This document shows, one piece after another, positions 26,401 to 38,431 of a stretch of 64,000 nt of DNA. The stretch's first letter is position 1; each line of letters opens with the position of its first letter. A program made the position numbers and the translations under genes. The DNA comes from Bradyrhizobium macuxiense (GTDB taxonomy: Bacteria > Pseudomonadota > Alphaproteobacteria > Rhizobiales > Xanthobacteraceae): the NCBI RefSeq assembly GCF_007993935.1, contig NZ_VITY01000016.1:147620-211619 (forward strand), read 5' to 3'. The notes below the pieces were generated by a model. It was not told the origin of the DNA, made no database searches, and was given only the letters and a program-made list of their open reading frames with translations.

Positions 26401-28752
26401 TCAGCCTGCGGCCCGCAGCTCGCGCGCGGCCGCAACCATATTGACGAGCGCCGGCCTGACCTCGTCCCATTTGCGGGTTTTCAGGCCGCAATCCGGATTG
26501 ACCCAGAGCTGGCCGTCGGACAGGCGCTGCCGCGCCAGCTTGAGCAGCTCGGTCATCTCGGTCACCTCAGGCACCCGCGGCGAGTGGATGTCGTAGACGC
26601 CGGGTCCGATCTCGTTCGGATAGCGGTAGTTCCGGAATGCGTCCAGCAACTCCATCTTCGATCGCGATGTCTCGATCGAGATCACGTCGGCATCCATCGT
26701 GCCGATCGCGTCGATGATGTCGTTGAACTCGGAGTAGCACATATGGGTGTGGATCTGGGTCTCGTCCCGGACGCCGGACGAGCAGATACGGAAGCATTCC
26801 ACGGCCCAGTCGAGATAGGTTGTCCACTCAGTGCGCCGCAATGGCAGACCTTCGCGCAGGGCGGCCTCGTCGATCTGGATCATCCCGGCGCCGGCGCCTT
26901 CGAGGTCGGTGACCTCGTCGCGGATCGCAAGCGCGATCTGGCGGCAGGCTTGGCTGCGCGGAATGTCGTCGCGGACGAACGACCAGTTGAGGATGGTGAC
27001 CGGGCCGGTCAGCATCGCCTTCATCGGCTTTGCAGTCAGCGACTGCGCATACTGCCACCATTCGACCGTCATCGGCTTCGGGCGTGACACGTCGCCGAAC
27101 AGGATCGGCGGCCTGACATAGCGCGAGCCGTAGGACTGCACCCAGGCGTTCTCGGTGAAGACGAACCCTAAGAGCTGCTCGCCGAAGTACTGCACCATGT
27201 CGTTGCGCTCGAACTCGCCATGGACGAGCACGTCAAGACCGATGCTTTCCTGCCAGCGCACGGTGCGTGCTGTCTGGTTCTGAAGGAAGGTCTTGTAGGC
27301 GGTATCACTCAGATCTCCCTTGCCATGCGCGGCGCGTGCTTTCCTGATTTCGTGGGTCTGCGGGAAAGAGCCGATCGTCGTCGTGGGAAAAGCTGGCAGG
27401 TTGAAGCGCGCATGCTGCACCTCGGCTCGTTCCTCGAACCGACTGGCGCGCCGGAGCATCGCCTCGTCGATGGCGGCGATGCGGCGTGCCACCTTCGCAT
27501 CGTGAATGCGCGGCGAGGTCTTGCGCGCGGCTGCGGCGGCGTCGGATGCCTTCAAAGCCTTTGTGATCGACCTGCGCCCGCTTGCAAGTGCCGTCCCGAG
27601 GGCAGCCAGCTCCTCGATCTTCTGCACGGAAAAGGCAAGCCAGCTCTTCACCTCGGCGTCGAGCTTGCCTTCCAGGGCGAGATCGATCGGCACATGAAGC
27701 AGCGAGCAGGAGGGGGCGATCTGCACGCGGTCCTTGCCGCGCTTTGCGACGACTGGCTCAAGCCGGTCGAGGATTCTGCTCAGATCGGCGCACCAGATGT
27801 TGCGGCCGTCGAGCACACCGAACGAGACGACGCGGTCGGCGGACAGGCGGGCGAGGTCGTCGAGCTGCCCGGGCGCGCGCACCAGGTCGAGATGCAGACC
27901 GGCCACGGGAAGCGCGAACGCCGTGTCGCGGTTCTGGCCGAGGCCGCCGAAATAGCTCGCCAGCATGATCTTGATCTGCGGCACTGCCCTGGCAATTTCG
28001 GCGTAGGCACGGCGCAGCGCGTCCTGCGCCGCCCCGTCGAGATCAAGCACCAGGCAGGGCTCATCGATCTGCACCCATTCCGCGCCGCGGCTGGCAAGCT
28101 CCCGCAGCACCTCGACATAGACCGGCAGCAGCCGGTCCAGCAGCGACAGCGGCTCGAAGCCGGCCTCCTTGCTCTTGGCGAGCTTGAGGAAGGTGACCGG
28201 ACCGACCAGCACGGGTCGGGTCTGGTAGCCCAGCGCCTTGGCTTCCTCATATTCCTCGATCGGCTTGCGCGAGAGGAGGCGGAATTGCTGATCTTTCGCG
28301 AGTTCCGGAACCATGTAGTGATAGTTGGTGTCGAACCACTTGGTCATTTCTTGCGCCGACACGTTGTGGCCATGATGGGCATGGCCGCGGGGCGCATCGT
28401 GCGGGTTGCCTTGGACATCACCCTGGCTGCCGCGCGCCATTGCAAAATAGGTCGCAAGCGGCACCGGGCCGCTGGTCCAGCCATAGATCGCGGGGATCGC
28501 GCCCACCATCACCGAGGTGTCGAGCACCTGGTCGTAGAACGAGAAATCGTTCGACGGGATCACCGAGACACCGAGCTTCTTCTGCCGCGCCCAGTTGGCG
28601 GCACGCAATCCGATCCCGGCTTCGATCAATGCCTTCTCGTTCGATGCGCCAGACCAGAAGCTTTCGAGCGCAAGCTTGAGTTCGCGGCGTGGACCGATCC
28701 GCGGCGTACCAAGAGTTGCGATCGCAAGTGAGGAGATAGATGTAGAGGACAT
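26401..28752 (-). CDS. metE: Cobalamin-independent methionine synthase MetE
   Basis: A 783-residue enzyme that methylates homocysteine from 5-methyltetrahydropteroyl-triglutamate without cobalamin. It has the two-domain MetE layout. The catalytic C-terminal half contains FPTTTIGSFPQTHEIRKAR, the zinc-binding His-x-Cys (HTHMCYSEF) and a second Cys (NPDCGLKTR), plus DADVISIE. The start at 28752 (MSSTSISSLAIATLG) is the first Met after a GGGG. A cobalamin riboswitch in its leader should shut it off when B12 is plentiful, when the B12-dependent MetH would be used. Confidence 0.95.
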   Translation of the reverse strand: MSSTSISSLAIATLGTPRIGPRRELKLALESFWSGASNEKALIEAGIGLRAANWARQKKLGVSVIPSNDFSFYDQVLDTSVMVGAIPAIYGWTSGPVPLATYFAMARGSQGDVQGNPHDAPRGHAHHGHNVSAQEMTKWFDTNYHYMVPELAKDQQFRLLSRKPIEEYEEAKALGYQTRPVLVGPVTFLKLAKSKEAGFEPLSLLDRLLPVYVEVLRELASRGAEWVQIDEPCLVLDLDGAAQDALRRAYAEIARAVPQIKIMLASYFGGLGQNRDTAFALPVAGLHLDLVRAPGQLDDLARLSADRVVSFGVLDGRNIWCADLSRILDRLEPVVAKRGKDRVQIAPSCSLLHVPIDLALEGKLDAEVKSWLAFSVQKIEELAALGTALASGRRSITKALKASDAAAAARKTSPRIHDAKVARRIAAIDEAMLRRASRFEERAEVQHARFNLPAFPTTTIGSFPQTHEIRKARAAHGKGDLSDTAYKTFLQNQTARTVRWQESIGLDVLVHGEFERNDMVQYFGEQLLGFVFTENAWVQSYGSRYVRPPILFGDVSRPKPMTVEWWQYAQSLTAKPMKAMLTGPVTILNWSFVRDDIPRSQACRQIALAIRDEVTDLEGAGAGMIQIDEAALREGLPLRRTEWTTYLDWAVECFRICSSGVRDETQIHTHMCYSEFNDIIDAIGTMDADVISIETSRSKMELLDAFRNYRYPNEIGPGVYDIHSPRVPEVTEMTELLKLARQRLSDGQLWVNPDCGLKTRKWDEVRPALVNMVAAARELRAAG

Positions 28753-28867
28753 TGGCTTAACCCCAAAAGTTGGGGGCAAAGGCCGTAGTGACACGTCTGG
28801 ACTCGCAAAGACGCATGGAGGCGCAAGCGGGTCGCAACCGCACCACCGGGACACCCCGCCCGAGGAC

Positions 28868-29075
28868 GTTTATGTTGTCGAGGCAGGTCTCCTGGCTCGC
28901 GGGTCCTAGCTGTCGTCCGGCCTTCCCGAAGCTTGCGCTTCAGTGGCTGAAATGGACGATGGCTCGCCGCTTACAGTTGCGGGGGCAGCGCCGGCATCGC
29001 ACCGGCTTCCCTCTTAGCTTCGAGAGAAACTGCCTCTCGAAGAACCACGACGAGGTCACTTACAGACAACATCGC
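28868..29075 (-). promoter_or_regulatory. Cobalamin riboswitch for metE
   Basis: Read on the minus strand it begins with the AGAGGGAAGCCGGTG box, continues through CTGCCCCCGCAACTGTAAGC and GGGAAGGCC, and ends in GAGCCAGGAGACCTGCC. These are the conserved elements of the cobalamin aptamer. It lies about 120 bases upstream of the metE start. Confidence 0.9.
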
Positions 29076-29224
29076 GGGCGCGTCAACTCACGTGAGTTGA
29101 TGGGGCTCCGTCCACAGACGCTCACGAGCCTTGGGATGACGCTTCCAAAAAAATTGGAAAGACCGTCTTGCGGCCGTTGACATCCTGTCTCAAATCGCAC
29201 CAGATATGGACGTCACGGTCCGCC

Positions 29225-29420
29225 ATATCGCTAGATTTGGTGGCTAAGAGGGAAGCCGGTGAACTGCGGATCGATCCGTAAAAATCCGGCGCTGCCCCCG
29301 CAACTGTAAGCAGTGAGTTGCTCTCGCCCTGTTAAGTCACTGATGCCGCGAGGTATTGGGAAGACGAGGGAGCAACGGCGACCTGCGAGCCAGGAGACCT
29401 GCCGCGACACCAACACGTCC
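29225..29420 (+). promoter_or_regulatory. Cobalamin riboswitch for nrdAB
   Basis: The plus strand contains AAGAGGGAAGCCGGTG, GCTGCCCCCGCAACTGTAAG and GAGCCAGGAGACCTGCC, the conserved cobalamin aptamer elements in order. It ends about 115 bases before nrdA. The downstream stretch (29405-29535) likely contains the expression platform. Confidence 0.9.
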
Positions 29421-29535
29421 ACGGGCGGGGTGTCCCGGCGGTCGCTTGCACAGCCATGCCGGCGACGCTTGTCTGCCGGAATGACGCAGCGTCCTCTCGA
29501 CATCCAGCCCCAACAAGCATCACGGGGTCTGCACG

Positions 29536-32412
<2,877 letters not shown>

Positions 32413-32430
32413 GCGAAACAAAGGATCAAC

Positions 32431-33579
32431 ATGATGCTCGACTTTTCAGAAACTGCGACCACAGACCGCCAGGAGCGCCCGCTTTTCACGCCGCCGTGCT
32501 TTACGATGGCGCCCGCCGAAGAGAACGAGGCAACCGGCCTCGGCACGATCGACCGCCATGGCGGCCGCGTCTCGGTCGACGAGAAGCGGATGATCAACTG
32601 CCGCGCCGACGTCAATCAGCTGCTGCCGCTGAAATACAAATGGGCATGGGAGAAATACCTCGCCGCCTGCAACAATCACTGGATGCCGACCGAGGTCTCG
32701 ATGCAGGCCGACATCGCGCTGTGGAAGTCGCGCGACGGCCTCTCGGAGGACGAGCGCCGCGCCATCAAGCGCAATCTCGGCTTCTTTGCGGCCTCTGAAA
32801 GCCTCGTTGCCAACAACATCGTGCTGGCGATCTATCGCCATCTTACCAACCCCGAATGCCGGCAGTATCTCCTGCGCCAGGCCTTCGAGGAGGCGGTGCA
32901 CACCCACACCTTCCAGTACATCGTCGAAAGCCTCGGCCTCGACGAGGGCGAGCTGTTCAACATGTACCGCGAGGTACCCTCGATCACCGACAAGGCGGCC
33001 TGGGCGATCAAGCACACCCAGCATCTCGACGATCCCGATTTCAAGATCGGGACGCCGCAGGCCGGCCAGGCGTTCCTGCGCGACCTCGTTGCCTTCTATG
33101 TGATCTTCGAGGGCATGTGGTTCTACACCGGCTTCGCGCAGATCCTCTCGTTCGGCCGCCGCAACAAGATGGTCGGCATCGCCGAGCAGTATCAATACAT
33201 CCTGCGCGACGAGAGCATCCACCTGAACTTCGGCATCGACGTGATCAACCAGATCAAGATCGAGAACCCGCATCTGTGGACATCGGCGTTCCAGGACGAA
33301 GTCCAAAACATGATCCGCGAGGCCGCCGAACTCGAGGCCGCCTATGGCCGTGATACGATGCCGCGGGGCTTCCTTGGGCTTAACGCCGCATTGTGCGAGC
33401 AGTACATGCACTTTATTGCCAACCGCCGCTGCGCGCAGATCGGCCTGACGCCGGTGTTCGCGGAGGCGGAGAATCCGTTTCCGTGGATGTCGGAGGCGAT
33501 GGACCTGAAGAAAGAGAAGAATTTTTTCGAAACCCGCGTCATCGAGTATCAGAACGGCGGCGCGCTCGATTGGGGATGA
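32431..33579 (+). CDS. nrdB: Ribonucleotide reductase beta subunit NrdB, class Ic-like
   Basis: A 382-residue beta subunit with all six metal ligands in place: Glu123, Glu154, His157, Glu227, Glu261 and His264. The residue at the radical Tyr position (E-x2-H-x3-Y in E. coli) is Phe161, in EAVHTHTFQYI. Replacement of Tyr by Phe with the ligands kept is the hallmark of the Mn/Fe class Ic enzyme first known from Chlamydia. It starts 18 bases after nrdA and is under the same riboswitch. The strong similarity around DESIHLNF and FEEAVHTHTF makes NrdB certain; the class Ic call is inference. Confidence 0.92.
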   Translation: MMLDFSETATTDRQERPLFTPPCFTMAPAEENEATGLGTIDRHGGRVSVDEKRMINCRADVNQLLPLKYKWAWEKYLAACNNHWMPTEVSMQADIALWKSRDGLSEDERRAIKRNLGFFAASESLVANNIVLAIYRHLTNPECRQYLLRQAFEEAVHTHTFQYIVESLGLDEGELFNMYREVPSITDKAAWAIKHTQHLDDPDFKIGTPQAGQAFLRDLVAFYVIFEGMWFYTGFAQILSFGRRNKMVGIAEQYQYILRDESIHLNFGIDVINQIKIENPHLWTSAFQDEVQNMIREAAELEAAYGRDTMPRGFLGLNAALCEQYMHFIANRRCAQIGLTPVFAEAENPFPWMSEAMDLKKEKNFFETRVIEYQNGGALDWG

Positions 33580-33673
33580 ACAAACTTGCGGTGACCATTG
33601 CCTGTGCATACGGGGCATACGAGCCGGACTGTTGTAATGCCGGACATCGCCCCTGACGCGCCATGCTGCGCCA
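33580..33673. other. nrdB trailer
   Basis: Short spacer with no gene. Confidence 0.4.
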
Positions 33674-33712
33674 CCGGACCACTTTGATCATTTTGCGAGC
33701 GAAGTGGTCCGG
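33674..33712. terminator. Perfect 11-bp inverted repeat after nrdB
   Basis: CCGGACCACTT (33674-33684) pairs exactly with 33702-33712 around a 17-base AT-richer loop. It may be a factor-independent stem or an element end. It marks the border of the B12 module. Confidence 0.5.
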
Positions 33713-33851
33713 AATGCTCGATTGGTTCTGATCGTTGTCGCTCCGTTCATCGCGCGATTGGGTATGCTGCCTTTAAACCAAGCAAGCAGCGTGCCGAACC
33801 GGGGCTGCGCCTACTGCGAGCATGTCAACGCGAGGATGCCTTCGAAGGGAC

Positions 33852-33882
33852 TTGAAGCTTACGCAGCGTCATGTCGTACATT
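33852..33882 (+). promoter_or_regulatory. MerR-type promoter-like element, copy 1
   Basis: TTGAAG-N19-TACATT with the dyad CTTACGC-A-GCGTCA inside the 19-base spacer. It lies in the decayed copy of the ispZ leader, 17-20 bases before the remnant of ispZ. Confidence 0.5.
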
Positions 33883-33897
33883 TCTAGCCCTAGCGTT

Positions 33898-34035
33898 TTG
33901 CGATTGAGCAAAATGGGGCCTGGGATGGTAACAAACGCAGGTAGCGGACAAAATCCGACGATCGTTGGACCGCTTCAACGAGCCTTGGTGGCGGACTTAT
34001 CTTGGTCGCACGATCTTGAACGAGGTCATCTGGTG
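33898..34035 (+). pseudogene. ispZ-like remnant
   Basis: The stretch is a shortened copy of the ispZ gene start at 36.4 kb. The leader around 33898-33955 parallels 36419-36475, and the piece ending TTGAACGAGGTCATCTGG matches the ispZ codons near 36880. Most of the coding sequence between is deleted. Confidence 0.6.
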
Positions 34036-34040
34036 AAGTC

Positions 34041-34205
34041 TTCCAAACCCGCGGCGGGACCAGCGATCCAGCTCGCGCGGCATGCCGGCATCAAGGCACG
34101 ACCACATGCGGCCGGCGTTGCTTAGTGTGCCGATGCTCGACGACGGAATTTCCTGCATGCCGGCGGTAACTGCATCGAGCGGCCGCAGGACTTCTTCTGC
34201 GGTTC
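34041..34205 (+). pseudogene. nrdA fragment, scrambled
   Basis: Two blocks match nrdA. The segment around 34053 (GGCGGGACCAGCGATCCAG) equals nrdA near 29966, and 34146-34205 parallels nrdA 30458-30515 (ATTTCCTGCATG, then CGGTAAC-GCATCGAG, then GCAGG-CTTCTTC). They are joined with the region between deleted. This is a decayed second copy or a deletion derivative of nrdA. Confidence 0.65.
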
Positions 34206-34468
34206 GTTGCAATGGATGCGCCGCAATGACAAAAGCAACAAGGTCCGCCTCGACAACCGGGCCACGGCGCAGATTGACCACTTTTCCGGTCCGCGTTGTG
34301 GAATTCCAGAACAAGAAGTGCGACGTGGAGGCCGGGCCCCCGACAACGAGAAACGGCTACATCCATGCCGATCGTCGTCAGCGGGGAAGCCGTGAAGCTA
34401 CTGAGAATGTCAGGTCAAGTCGAAAAAAAAGGAAGGACCCTCGGATATAAGACCGGTGGAGGGACAGG
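34206..34468. other. Decayed sequence before the small twin gene
   Basis: No gene supported. The last 100 bases (from about 34370) parallel 37500-37610 and are the conserved leader of the 46-codon gene. Confidence 0.45.
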
Positions 34469-34609
34469 ATGAAGGCGACGCAAGGGGAATTGCAGGCGCT
34501 CAGGCTATTGCGTGCATTCTCGAAGATCGATGACGAAGACAAACGAAAAGCCGTGCTTGAACACGTCGAAGCCGAAGCCGTGTCTTCGAAGAATCCTAAA
34601 AAGAAATAA
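34469..34609 (+). CDS. 46-residue small protein, copy A
   Basis: The 46-codon ORF encodes a helical peptide with core LRLLRAFSKIDDEDKRKAVL and a lysine-rich tail (NPKKK). It resembles the C-terminal helices of XRE-type regulators but has no HTH. A near-identical gene (copy B) lies at 37615. Copies share their 5' leader (conserved GATATAAGACCGGTGGA), so both lie in a duplicated block. Copy A differs by about ten residues, mostly near the ends. Whether it is expressed is unknown. Confidence 0.5.
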   Translation: MKATQGELQALRLLRAFSKIDDEDKRKAVLEHVEAEAVSSKNPKKK

Positions 34610-34706
34610 TCGACAGTTTCGGCCGCCTCGTCGCCGAGACGGCCGACTGGAAGAAACGCGGCAATGCCAAGACGCTGGCTCAAGTGGCACAACCGAAGAG
34701 GCCCGG

Positions 34707-35609
34707 TCAAATCAGGTCCATTTCGACCAGTCCAAACCGCTGTGCCGAGATGCTAGCTCGTCGGCGGGCCCAAATTGAGGCGATCGAAGTACCAAGACGG
34801 ATCTCCCCAGACGAATCTGTCTCGATATATTCTTCGTTCGAATTATCGTCCTGACTTCCTTCAACAGGATCCTCGGTCTCCGCCTGGAGATACAGTCGAG
34901 GCTTGTCGGCACGCTGCCATTCATCCTGGTCGTTCTTCGTCCACTTATCAGCATGTTGTCTAGGGTCGAGCACGAACTGGTTCCCACCCACGTCAACAAA
35001 GCCCATCTGCTCCAGACGGGGCTTCGCTTCATCGTTAGCCGGACGCGACATGATCAAAGGCCGCTTGCCGTCAAGCCGAAGTTGATGTTCGAGCAGGACA
35101 TCGCCCGCGTTCTCAACGAGCGGATGAGTAACTCGGAGAGCGACGACAGATGAGATGTGTTTACGACCCGGAAAGTGTTCCTCCTGCCACGCCTCGCCTT
35201 TGATGCGGACGCCTGGATCCGTCCTTAGGAGTCCGACACTCTTATCGCCCAGCTGGTAGCTGAAGTACCGCGAACCCGTCTTGTGATCTACGGTCGCGCC
35301 GGCTCTAGCGACCATCGCGGTGCGCTCGGCCTTGGAGGACACGAAATCCGAGTAATCTTGCGGGTTGTCGGCTATCTGCTTGACATCGTCACCGTAAAAG
35401 TTCCTCAGTTCTTGCCTGAATGTATTCCTGTTCATCTCGTAAATAGGAGGCTCGGAGGTGAGGGAATACGTACGTGTCGCCGACGATGAACCAGTCGCTG
35501 CGTCTGCAAGCGTCTGCCTGAACATCCGGTCATCCGCTTCCTGCCCGGATTCATCGGCTTGGCCCGCGCTTGTGGATGGGATGAACGGTCCAGTGATTCT
35601 GCCATACAT
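34707..35609 (-). CDS. Putative type III effector, NopP-like with degenerate GNAT-like fold
   Basis: A 300-residue protein beginning MYGRITGPFIPS, followed by a Ser/Thr/Gly-rich N-terminal 60 residues typical of type III secretion signals. The middle and C-terminal parts (YFSYQLGDKSVGLLRTD, then VVALRVTHPLVENAGDVLLEHQ, then KPRLEQMGFVDVG) look like an acetyltransferase-type fold with a weak acetyl-CoA loop. From memory this start and architecture resemble rhizobial NopP; this I cannot verify. AGGAG lies 9 bases before the ATG. A tts-box-like sequence lies 126 bases upstream, which would put it under TtsI. Codon use is less GC-rich than the neighbouring chromosomal-type genes. Confidence 0.55.
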   Translation of the reverse strand: MYGRITGPFIPSTSAGQADESGQEADDRMFRQTLADAATGSSSATRTYSLTSEPPIYEMNRNTFRQELRNFYGDDVKQIADNPQDYSDFVSSKAERTAMVARAGATVDHKTGSRYFSYQLGDKSVGLLRTDPGVRIKGEAWQEEHFPGRKHISSVVALRVTHPLVENAGDVLLEHQLRLDGKRPLIMSRPANDEAKPRLEQMGFVDVGGNQFVLDPRQHADKWTKNDQDEWQRADKPRLYLQAETEDPVEGSQDDNSNEEYIETDSSGEIRLGTSIASIWARRRASISAQRFGLVEMDLI

Positions 35610-35734
35610 GAGATTAGTTCTCCTATCGACAGCATTGGGTCCTGGTTGATGTCGGTCTGCTCAAGACCAGTCAGCAATTTAGGCGAGCGAGCTGACAACA
35701 AGCTGATGTAAAAGAACGGTGCATGGCTGCAGGT

Positions 35735-35763
35735 CCTGACGTATTCGCACTCGTCAAGCTGAC
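35735..35763 (-). promoter_or_regulatory. tts-box-like element
   Basis: On the minus strand it starts GTCAGCTTGACGAGTGCG and runs on for 29 bases. The first 8 positions match the TtsI-binding tts box perfectly and several later ones also agree, but the AAGCT block is imperfect. It lies 126 bases upstream of the effector-like gene. Confidence 0.5.
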
Positions 35764-36367
35764 CGGCTATTTCGGGCCTTCCAGGTTTTCTTTAGGTCTG
35801 CACGCGGTCGCACAGCCGCTCTCCGGCCGAAACCGACATGCGGGAATACGCACGTTAACTTATCATCGGTTCACCAGATGGTGCTGACGCTCGAACGCGA
35901 GCCTTCATCGGAAGGCCGCCGAGGTCCCCGGTGCATCGAAGTGCTTGTTGATCCCAGCCAGCTACCGGACCTGCTTTGATCTGGCGCTCAATCGGTCAAA
36001 ATCACCGTGTGCAGAGGTCCTGGCAGGCGCGATCCCAGAACGAACCAGTTGGCCGAACGCCTAGAAGCCTTTGTCGTCCAGCAAGGCTCCCTTCAATACA
36101 AGCCATCTATCTAGACGTCGACAGCAACGGATCCGGACGGCAGTGGAGACATAGTGTTCCGTCAGGATTGATAGGATCCTTCACGTTGATTTGGCGGAAG
36201 CTCCAGTTCTTCCGCCGGGGGGCGCACAATTTGACCCCGAACGCGTCGAATAGACCTCTATATCATCGGGCGACTTGGTGATGCTGCCTTGAACGGAGCA
36301 GGCACCGTGCCGAACCAAGGCTGCGGCTACCGCAAGCATGCCATGAGAGGATCATCTTCGAAGGGGC
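35764..36367. other. No recognisable gene
   Basis: About 600 bases without a supported ORF. The last 80 bases are the duplicated leader also found near 33780. Confidence 0.45.
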
Positions 36368-36398
36368 TTGAAGCTCACGCAGCGTCAGATTGTACATT
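36368..36398 (+). promoter_or_regulatory. MerR-type promoter-like element, copy 2
   Basis: TTGAAG-N19-TACATT with the spacer dyad CTCACGC-A-GCGTCAG. The overlong 19-base spacer and central dyad are as in MerR-family-regulated promoters. It lies 43 bases upstream of the ispZ-like gene. Confidence 0.6.
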
Positions 36399-36440
36399 CC
36401 GAGCCCTAGCGGTTTCCGAGTGAGCAAAAAGGGTCAGAGG

Positions 36441-37142
36441 ATGGCAGTCAGCGCAGGTGATCGACAAGACGAACCGCATACGATGCTCGACTTCGCCACC
36501 GAGCTCGGTCCGCTGATCATCTTCCATGTTGTGAACATGAAATTTCGGCTTATTACGGCTACCGCCGCATTCATGGTCGTGACCGTCTTGGCCGGGATCG
36601 CATCCCTCATGGTGAAAGGTCACATGCCGATCACGTCGCTGATCACCAGCGTCGGCGTGCTGGCGTTCGGTACGCTGACGCTGGTGCTGGATGACGATAC
36701 GTTCATCAAGGTCGAGGCTACCGTCGTCAGCGGACTGCTTTCGACGCTTCTCGGTGGCGGACTTCTGTTTGGCCGCTCTTTCATCGTGGTGACATTGGAT
36801 CGCATCTTCAATCTGACAACACAGGGCTGGCGTATCCTTACCTTTCGCTGGGCGATGTTCTTCGCAGGCATAGCGATCTTGAACGAGGTCATCTGGCGAA
36901 CCCAGACCACGGATGCCTGGGTGAATTTCAGGACGTTGGGCGTGACGACGTTGAGTCTGCTCCTCGGTTACATTCTGATGCCGCTGACCGAGCGCTACTA
37001 TGCCGGGGCTGGGTCGCCTTCCGTTCAATCATCTTTTGTCCAAGTCCGCCGACGACTGCCCGAGTCGGAATTCAGGGGAGATGTCGAGGGCGGGCCGGTC
37101 GAACAAGAACCGATTGACCGACGCGGCGAACGTTGCGACTGA
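36441..37142 (+). CDS. IspZ/YciB-type inner membrane septation protein
   Basis: A 233-residue polytopic membrane protein. From MLDFATELGPLIIFHVV it follows the YciB/IspZ family: a first helix pair, a TLTLVLDDDTFIKVEAT block, a LNLAWAVFF-like FRWAMFFAGIAILNEVIW and the VNFRTLGVTTL motif. It has about five membrane segments and an Arg-rich tail. Family members help maintain envelope integrity during division and are usually chromosomal, so a copy here may be island cargo. The start at 36441 has AGGG upstream, and a shorter start at 36483 (MLDFAT) is possible. A promoter-like element lies 43 bases upstream. Confidence 0.75.
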   Translation: MAVSAGDRQDEPHTMLDFATELGPLIIFHVVNMKFRLITATAAFMVVTVLAGIASLMVKGHMPITSLITSVGVLAFGTLTLVLDDDTFIKVEATVVSGLLSTLLGGGLLFGRSFIVVTLDRIFNLTTQGWRILTFRWAMFFAGIAILNEVIWRTQTTDAWVNFRTLGVTTLSLLLGYILMPLTERYYAGAGSPSVQSSFVQVRRRLPESEFRGDVEGGPVEQEPIDRRGERCD

Positions 37143-37614
37143 GCGGCCCCCGTTTCGGCATGATTCAGAGGCTGCTGATCGGATCCAAATCGAACAAAGA
37201 GATGCGCTGGTCGACAAACCGCAAGCATCGGCATTCCTTCCCGGCAATATTCTCGCCTGCGCGTTCCCGCAACTCGAAACCCTTAACGTCCAAAGCGCGT
37301 CGGTCAGGTAAAACATTCGCCGGTGCTACGAACGACGGCATCGCCAATTCGACCGGCAATCAACTGGTCGACGAGCAACGATCTGATGGTCCGACCCATT
37401 AACGCCCAGTCCTGGGCCAGGCTTGTCATTTGGCCGGGCGGCGCAGGATCGTCACAATGGTACCGATCGGAAGAGTCCAACTGGACGTCCCGCACCGGAC
37501 ATCCATCCCGATCATCGTCAGCGGCGAAGCCGTGAAATGCGAAGAGTGTCAAGTCAAGCCGAAATAGAAGGACGCTTCCCGCGCCTTCGGATATAAGACC
37601 GGTGGAAGAATAGA
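37143..37614. other. No recognisable gene
   Basis: About 470 bases without a supported gene. The last 115 bases parallel the leader before the 46-codon gene at 34469. Confidence 0.45.
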
Positions 37615-37755
37615 ATGAAGACGATGCTGCGAAATTTGCAGGCACTCAGGCTATTGCGTGCATTCTCGAAGATCGACGACGAATACAAACGAAAAGCCGT
37701 GCTTGAACACGTCGAGGCCGAAGCCGAGCCTGAGAAGAATCCTAAGAAGAAATAG
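37615..37755 (+). CDS. 46-residue small protein, copy B
   Basis: Sister of the gene at 34469, with the same leader motif GATATAAGACCGGTGGA and core LRLLRAFSKIDDEYKRKAVL, ending NPKKK. Two copies keeping one frame and a similar end suggest a selected product, although I do not recognise a function. Confidence 0.55.
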   Translation: MKTMLRNLQALRLLRAFSKIDDEYKRKAVLEHVEAEAEPEKNPKKK

Positions 37756-37785
37756 GAGCCGGGCCGGCTCGTTTAGCGGGTGAGC

Positions 37786-37974
37786 CTAGCCGTCGTCCCC
37801 GTGGTCGAGATGCTCCTTGACGTTTATGGAGGGGAGCACCAGCGGCTTGGTCTTCCGGGGCTGCTCGTACCGGGACGCAAGATCCAGGAGCCGCCGCTTG
37901 ATAAATGGGTCGGCCCGATCGGCAAGGTCGCGAACCAGACGAGCCCGCTGCCTGTTGAATTCATCGTCCAGCAT
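37786..37974 (-). CDS. 62-residue conserved hypothetical
   Basis: The protein MLDDEFNRQRARLVRDLADRA is a short, charged, helical sequence with ADPFIKRRLLDLASRYEQ following, typical of many small Bradyrhizobium proteins. The ATG at 37974 lies in a longer open frame that extends upstream without a recognisable product. No function is known to me. Confidence 0.5.
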   Translation of the reverse strand: MLDDEFNRQRARLVRDLADRADPFIKRRLLDLASRYEQPRKTKPLVLPSINVKEHLDHGDDG

Positions 37975-38431
37975 GGGATCACCAAATAAGCCCGTTTGTA
38001 CGGCGGATCGTTCAAGATAGCTAGCTGTTGAATGGCGTGTGGTTAAGCGAGCCGGGCCTGATGAAATTATGAAGCCGGGACGATGCTCACACCGGCGGCG
38101 ATGGCGCAGTTTACCGTAAGAGAGCTGGATGGGGCCGATGCGTGACGGACGCGTTGGCGCTGCGATCGTCAAGGCGATCCAATCCGACAAGGCCAGTCGG
38201 CGCCCGGCGTCGGCCACAGGCCTTGTCGAGGCAGGTCCCTGTGTGCGACAGCAAGAGCTGCTAAGTCTTTGATTCATCGTGCTCTGTTAGGTGTTCCCGC
38301 CACGTTTCGCTCAGGATTGCGCACGATTCATCGCGATTTAGCTGCGGAACTCTCAAGATAATCAGAGCTAAAAAGGGTCGCTCGCCGGCATCTTTCGGCT
38401 TACATTTTGACCAAATTGTCAGGAGACGAGT
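37975..38431. other. No recognisable gene
   Basis: Low-quality frames only. Confidence 0.4.

Noticed and set aside
27220..28731. 503-codon open frame on the plus strand
   Set aside because: Antisense to metE; composition is that of a reversed GC-rich gene.
32446..33618. 390-codon open frame on the minus strand
   Set aside because: Antisense to nrdB, whose six metal ligands make the coding strand certain.
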